A stretch of DNA of 9,328 nucleotides from a bacterium. Its GTDB lineage: Bacteria > Elusimicrobiota > Elusimicrobia > UBA1565 > UBA9628. The stretch lies in the NCBI GenBank assembly GCA_021790955.1, contig JAJYFI010000036.1, positions 1 to 9,328 on the forward strand. Reading direction: 5' to 3'. The translations under genes were made by a program, and so were the position numbers. Below are positions 6,093 to 9,328 of this stretch, in pieces (positions within the stretch are counted from its first letter, which is position 1; every line of letters starts with the position of its first letter). The notes below the pieces were generated by a model, which made no database searches, was not told the DNA's origin, and saw nothing but the letters and a program-made list of their open reading frames with translations.

Positions 6093-6371
6093 ATGGGTGA
6101 TGATGCGTCAGGCGCCGATTCGGATCCGCAAAGACCAAGCGACTCCCGTTTAGTCAATCGCAAGGACGCGATCCGCTTGGCGGGCCGGGCGATTTTTTCC
6201 GGCATCGGCGCTCTGCTCAGCCTCAAGTCCTCGATCCTCTCGCCCTTGGCCTCGGCGCCCGCGAAAACAGCCGCTTCTCGGGGGCGTCTTGATCAGCCTG
6301 GTTCCGGCTCGCCGCTTTTCGCCCCCGCGGTCCTCCGCCCGACGCTCGCCGCCGAGGACGTTTCCTTATGA
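6093..6371 (+). CDS. Small unknown protein with Tat-like N-terminus, heads the ACIII operon
   Basis: A 92-residue protein I do not recognise. Residues 1-20 are acidic and polar. VNRKDAIRLAGR at 21-32 resembles a twin-arginine motif (consensus S/T-R-R-x-F-L-K) with Arg-Lys in place of Arg-Arg. A moderately hydrophobic segment AIFSGIGALLSL at 33-44 follows, and a possible cleavage point is ASA at 53-55. The remainder is Pro/Ala/Ser-rich with no cysteine, so it holds no haem or Fe-S motif. Codon use has high GC at third positions, like its neighbours, supporting real coding. The TGA stop overlaps the actA start as ATGA (6368-6371), implying translational coupling. A near-consensus promoter ends 11 bases before the ATG, so the leader would be about 3-6 bases, and no Shine-Dalgarno is visible. 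Alternatives are a leader peptide that mainly serves to couple actA translation, or a degraded signal-bearing protein. Confidence 0.6.
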   Translation: MGDDASGADSDPQRPSDSRLVNRKDAIRLAGRAIFSGIGALLSLKSSILSPLASAPAKTAASRGRLDQPGSGSPLFAPAVLRPTLAAEDVSL

Positions 6372-7207
6372 AGAAGCTTTTTCTCGGCATGGCGGCGGCG
6401 ACGCTGATCGGCGGGGCGCCCCGGATTGTTCCCGCCGCCACGAACGCGAAGACCAAGACGCGGGAGATCGCGCATTACTTGAAGAGCGTGGACGCGCGGG
6501 CGGCCATTCCCTCGCCCGAGTGGCCGCCCTACCACGATGTCCATATGCCCTCCGAGACTTTCTCGCATGTCAACATCGCGTGGCTCACGGTCCTCTTCGT
6601 CCTTCTTGCCGTGGCGAGCGGTCTTTGGAACTTCGGCCTCGGCCTTCCGGCTCTCGCGACGCTGCTCCTCGCGTTCGCGGCTGGCTATGAGACTTTTTTC
6701 GGCTCCCGCTACCTCATGCAGGGCTTCTCGCCCAAGCAGCCGATCGCCTTTTCCCATGAGCTTCACGCGGGCAAGCTCGGCATTTCCTGCTATTACTGCC
6801 ATCACGGCACCTTAAAAAGCAATACGGCGGGCGTTCCCTCGGTCAACGTCTGCATGAACTGCCATGCGGTCGTTCATCGAACGACGACGGAGACCAAGGA
6901 TTCCCCGGAGATCGCCAAGATCATCGCCAGCTGGAAGAGCCGCAACGGAGCGCATCCCAAGTCGATCGATTGGGCGCGCGTTCACCGGCTGCCCGACTAC
7001 GTCCATTTCAGCCACAGAATCCACATCGCCAATGGCATCCGCTGCCAGGAATGCCACGGCGCCGTCGAGACGATGACGCGGGTCCGCCAGGCCGCCCCAT
7101 TGACCATGGGCTGGTGCATTGACTGCCATCGCCTTAATAAGGCCGCGGCGCCCAGCTATTGGAAGCGCGCCGGGGGGCCCGTTGACTGCAACGCCTGCCA
7201 CTTTTAG
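6368..7207 (+). CDS. actA: ACIII pentahaem cytochrome c subunit ActA
   Basis: Pentahaem c-type cytochrome subunit of Alternative Complex III, passing electrons from the quinol-oxidising core to soluble acceptors on the periplasmic side. The protein has 279 residues with five CxxCH motifs: CYYCH 141-145, CMNCH 162-166, CQECH 226-230, CIDCH 250-254 and CNACH 274-278. The block FSPKQPIAFSHELHAGKLGI just before the first haem, and VHFSHRIHIANG before the third, are typical of ActA-like multihaem cytochromes, with His available as distal ligands. The N-terminus is unusual. It has a signal-like segment at 1-17 (MKKLFLGMAAATLIGG), then about 45 polar residues, then hydrophobic stretches at about 68-87 and 91-107 that could be one or two membrane helices. 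The start overlaps the stop of the small upstream gene. ActB follows after 10 bp. A QrcA-type subunit is an alternative, but QrcA has six haems. Confidence 0.9.
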   Translation: MKKLFLGMAAATLIGGAPRIVPAATNAKTKTREIAHYLKSVDARAAIPSPEWPPYHDVHMPSETFSHVNIAWLTVLFVLLAVASGLWNFGLGLPALATLLLAFAAGYETFFGSRYLMQGFSPKQPIAFSHELHAGKLGISCYYCHHGTLKSNTAGVPSVNVCMNCHAVVHRTTTETKDSPEIAKIIASWKSRNGAHPKSIDWARVHRLPDYVHFSHRIHIANGIRCQECHGAVETMTRVRQAAPLTMGWCIDCHRLNKAAAPSYWKRAGGPVDCNACHF

Positions 7208-7217
7208 GGAAAGAGCC

Positions 7218-9328
7218 ATGACCGATCCTCAACAGCCTAACGAAGCGGAGCCGAAAGAAGGACTCGTCGCGCGTCTGGAGTCCGAGGACCGCCGCGACGG
7301 CCTCACGCGCCGCCAGTTCCTCCAAGGCCTGAGCGCGAGCTTCGCGGGGCTTTCGATGGCCGCTTGCGGCAAGGCCGAAGCGCCGGAGAAAATTGTCCCC
7401 TATCTCGACCAGCCCGCGAGGACGGTCCCGGGCCTTTCCATTTGGTATGCCTCGACCTGCGGCGGTTGCCAGGCGTCCTGCGGAGCCCTGGTCAAGAGCC
7501 GGGAGGGACGGCCGATCAAGATGGAGGGGAGCCCCGAGCATCCTGTGTCCAAGGGCGGGCTTTGCGGGCGGGGCCAGGCCACGATTTTGGACCTCTACGA
7601 TTCCGCCCGTCTTCAGCAGCCTCTTGCCAAGGGAAGCCCGATCGCCTGGGACCGGGTGGATGCGGAGATCCAGCGAGAGCTCGATTCGATCTCAAAGAAG
7701 GGCGGGCATGTCGTCCTCGTGTCCCGCACGATCACGAGCCCTTCGATCCACGCGGCCGGCAAGGCGCTTAAGAAGCGCTATCCGGCCGTCCGCCACGTGG
7801 CCTACGACCCGTCCTCGGCCTCCGCGATTTTGGACGCTCATAAGAAGACTCACGGGCTGCGGGCATTGCCTCGCTATCATTTCGACAAGGCGCGCGTTCT
7901 TGCGGGCTTCGGCGCCGATTTCCTGGGGGCGTGGCTTTCCCCCGTCGAGTGCTCCCGCGACTGGGCTTCGGCGCGCGATCCCCAAAAGATGCGCTCACGC
8001 ATGTCCTATTTCGTCCAGTTCGAGGGCCGCATGTCGCCGACCGGCGCCAACGCCGACAAGCGCATCCGGATGAAGCCTTCCGAGGAGCTCGCGACGATCG
8101 CGCAGTTGGGGCGGCTTCTGGCGAAGCGCCTCGGTTGGCCGGAGATCCCGCCGCGCCTGGGGGCGAGCTCCGTCGCCTCCGGCGATTTGGCGGCGCTGGC
8201 GCGAAAGTTCGCTGCGGCGCGCGGCGAAAGCCTCATCGTCTCCAGCTCTCAAAACGCCGACGTCCAGGTCCTGGTCAACTGGCTCAATGAGCGCCTCGGC
8301 AATTATGGGAAAACCCTCGACCTCGCGAAGCCATCCTATCAGTACGGCGGGGATGATCGCGCGATGGCGGAGCTTCAAAAGGATCTCGCGGCTGGAAAAA
8401 TCGACGGGCTCGTTTTTCTCGATTGCAACCCGGCCTATGATTCGGCGGAAGCGGCGGGATTGCGCAAGGCCTTGGAATCCCAGCGTCGCCCGCGCCTCTT
8501 GGTCTCCTTGGCCGACCGGATGGATGAAACGGCCTCTTTGTGCGGCTATGCCCTGCCTCTTTCCCACGCGCTCGAATCGTGGGGGGACGCCAAGCCCGTC
8601 TGGGGGACGGCGAGCCTTATTCAGCCGCTGCTGAAGCCTCTCTATCAATCTCGATCGATCCTCGAGACTCTCCTTGCATGGGGCGGCGCTTCGGACTCGG
8701 CCTATGACTTCATCCGCGACGTGTGGAAGGCCGAGATTTACCCGAAGCAAAAGGAGTCCCCGGGGGCGGATTACAGCGCCTTCTGGAACAAGGCGGTCGA
8801 GAGGGGAGCCGTCTCTCTTCGGGAGCTGCCGGCCGCCGTCCGCGGGTTCGGCGCGGGCGCGATTTCCGGCGTCAAGCCGGCGAGCCGCGGCGCGGGAGAT
8901 TTCGAGCTTGATGCCTTCGTGTCGGTGCCGCTCTTCGACGGACGTCAGGCGAACAACCCTTGGCTCCAGGAGTTTCCGGATCCGGTCACGAAGGTCGCGT
9001 GGGGGAATGTCGCTTCGTTTTCCGTCGCGGACGCGGCGCGTCTGGGTCTCGATGAAGGCCAGATGGTGCGCCTGTCGGGGACGGACGGGGCTTCGGCGGA
9101 GATCCCGGCGCATATCCAGCCGGGCCAAGCGGATGGAGTCGTCGCCGCGGCGCTCGGCCATGGCCGCAAGAACGCCGGGCCGATCGCTTTCAACGAGCCG
9201 CGCAGCAGGATGTTCCCGATCGAGGAGGACGCGGTTTTGGCGGCGGACCTCTATCCCTTGCGGGCCGGCTCGGGAGTTTCCGTCCAGAAGACGGGCCGCG
9301 CCGTGGTGCTGGCCAAGATTCAGACCTA
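7218..9328 (+). CDS. actB: ACIII molybdopterin-oxidoreductase-like subunit ActB, N-terminal part (cut by edge)
   Basis: Large Fe-S subunit of Alternative Complex III; 703 residues are in the window and the C-terminal ferredoxin-like domain that carries the Fe-S chain lies beyond it (the family is about 1000 residues). The N-terminus has a twin-arginine signal, LTRRQFLQGLS at 29-39, then a hydrophobic stretch ending SMAAC with C50 as a possible lipid-modified cysteine. A C-x2-C-x3-C-x27-C motif (C81, C84, C88, C116) follows, as in Fe-S-binding molybdoenzymes. FEGRMSPTGANADKRIRMKP near residues 269-288 is a typical ActB block. NPWLQEFPDP at 580-589 with KVAWGN begins the molybdopterin-dinucleotide-binding-like C-terminal domain. 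ACIII members retain this fold but do not bind molybdenum. Shine-Dalgarno AGGGA at 7206-7210 supports ATG 7218. QrcB is the main alternative. Confidence 0.92.
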   Translation, partial: MTDPQQPNEAEPKEGLVARLESEDRRDGLTRRQFLQGLSASFAGLSMAACGKAEAPEKIVPYLDQPARTVPGLSIWYASTCGGCQASCGALVKSREGRPIKMEGSPEHPVSKGGLCGRGQATILDLYDSARLQQPLAKGSPIAWDRVDAEIQRELDSISKKGGHVVLVSRTITSPSIHAAGKALKKRYPAVRHVAYDPSSASAILDAHKKTHGLRALPRYHFDKARVLAGFGADFLGAWLSPVECSRDWASARDPQKMRSRMSYFVQFEGRMSPTGANADKRIRMKPSEELATIAQLGRLLAKRLGWPEIPPRLGASSVASGDLAALARKFAAARGESLIVSSSQNADVQVLVNWLNERLGNYGKTLDLAKPSYQYGGDDRAMAELQKDLAAGKIDGLVFLDCNPAYDSAEAAGLRKALESQRRPRLLVSLADRMDETASLCGYALPLSHALESWGDAKPVWGTASLIQPLLKPLYQSRSILETLLAWGGASDSAYDFIRDVWKAEIYPKQKESPGADYSAFWNKAVERGAVSLRELPAAVRGFGAGAISGVKPASRGAGDFELDAFVSVPLFDGRQANNPWLQEFPDPVTKVAWGNVASFSVADAARLGLDEGQMVRLSGTDGASAEIPAHIQPGQADGVVAAALGHGRKNAGPIAFNEPRSRMFPIEEDAVLAADLYPLRAGSGVSVQKTGRAVVLAKIQT

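Noticed and set aside
7995..9161. Long minus-strand frame of 388 codons
   Set aside because: It is antisense to actB, whose family blocks extend across the whole stretch; the predicted protein is Arg-rich and low-complexity like other antisense shadows.
6368..9328. Qrc (quinone reductase complex) instead of ACIII
   Set aside because: QrcA is hexahaem whereas this cytochrome has exactly five CxxCH motifs in ActA order; downstream genes outside the window would settle it.
1..9328. CRISPR arrays, tRNA or rRNA genes, insertion sequences
   Set aside because: No regularly spaced repeats, tRNA-like cloverleaf, rRNA stretches, transposase motifs or terminal repeats were seen on either strand.

Overview
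This is a GC-rich bacterial window with tightly packed, mostly single-copy housekeeping and respiratory genes. No RNA genes, insertion sequences, CRISPR arrays or phage genes were seen. The strongest lineage clue is the right end, which carries the first genes of an Alternative Complex III (ACIII) operon. ACIII is a quinol:cytochrome c (or high-potential iron protein) oxidoreductase found in many Gram-negative-type phyla such as Bacteroidota, Acidobacteriota, Planctomycetota, Myxococcota-like lineages and Elusimicrobiota. The phylum cannot be fixed from this sequence alone.

Layout. Minus strand 1921 to the left edge: Lon protease, cut off inside its proteolytic domain. Divergent from it, 1997-3178: an FAD-dependent L-2-hydroxyglutarate oxidase (LhgO). 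3196-4650: a membrane sugar-1-phosphate transferase that starts polyprenyl-linked glycan synthesis. 4736-5371: an exported monohaem c-type cytochrome. 5368-5544 on the minus strand: a 58-residue TatA-type translocase subunit that is easily missed; its stop codon overlaps the cytochrome's stop codon. 5635-6012: a YacP/Rae1-like NYN-domain RNase. 6093-9328: the ACIII operon head, made of a small unknown gene with a Tat-like N-terminus, pentahaem actA, and actB running off the right edge.

How the parts fit. LhgO (by analogy to E. coli) delivers electrons to the quinone pool, ACIII takes electrons from quinol, and the separate monohaem cytochrome is a plausible electron carrier after ACIII. ActB has a twin-arginine signal, and a TatA-type pore subunit lies about 1.7 kb upstream of it. 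These links are inference from gene content.

Regulation. A near-consensus promoter (TTGACA, 18 bp, TACAAT) lies directly before the small gene that heads the ACIII operon and leaves almost no 5' leader. A perfect 7-bp inverted repeat (TGTGACG / CGTCACA) brackets this promoter. The same CGTCACA word occurs upstream of the monohaem cytochrome, and CGTCAC occurs in the tatA/NYN intergenic region. The most interesting items are the small unknown ACIII-leading gene, this shared putative operator, and the hidden tatA. I see no clear evidence of a wholly new multi-gene system.
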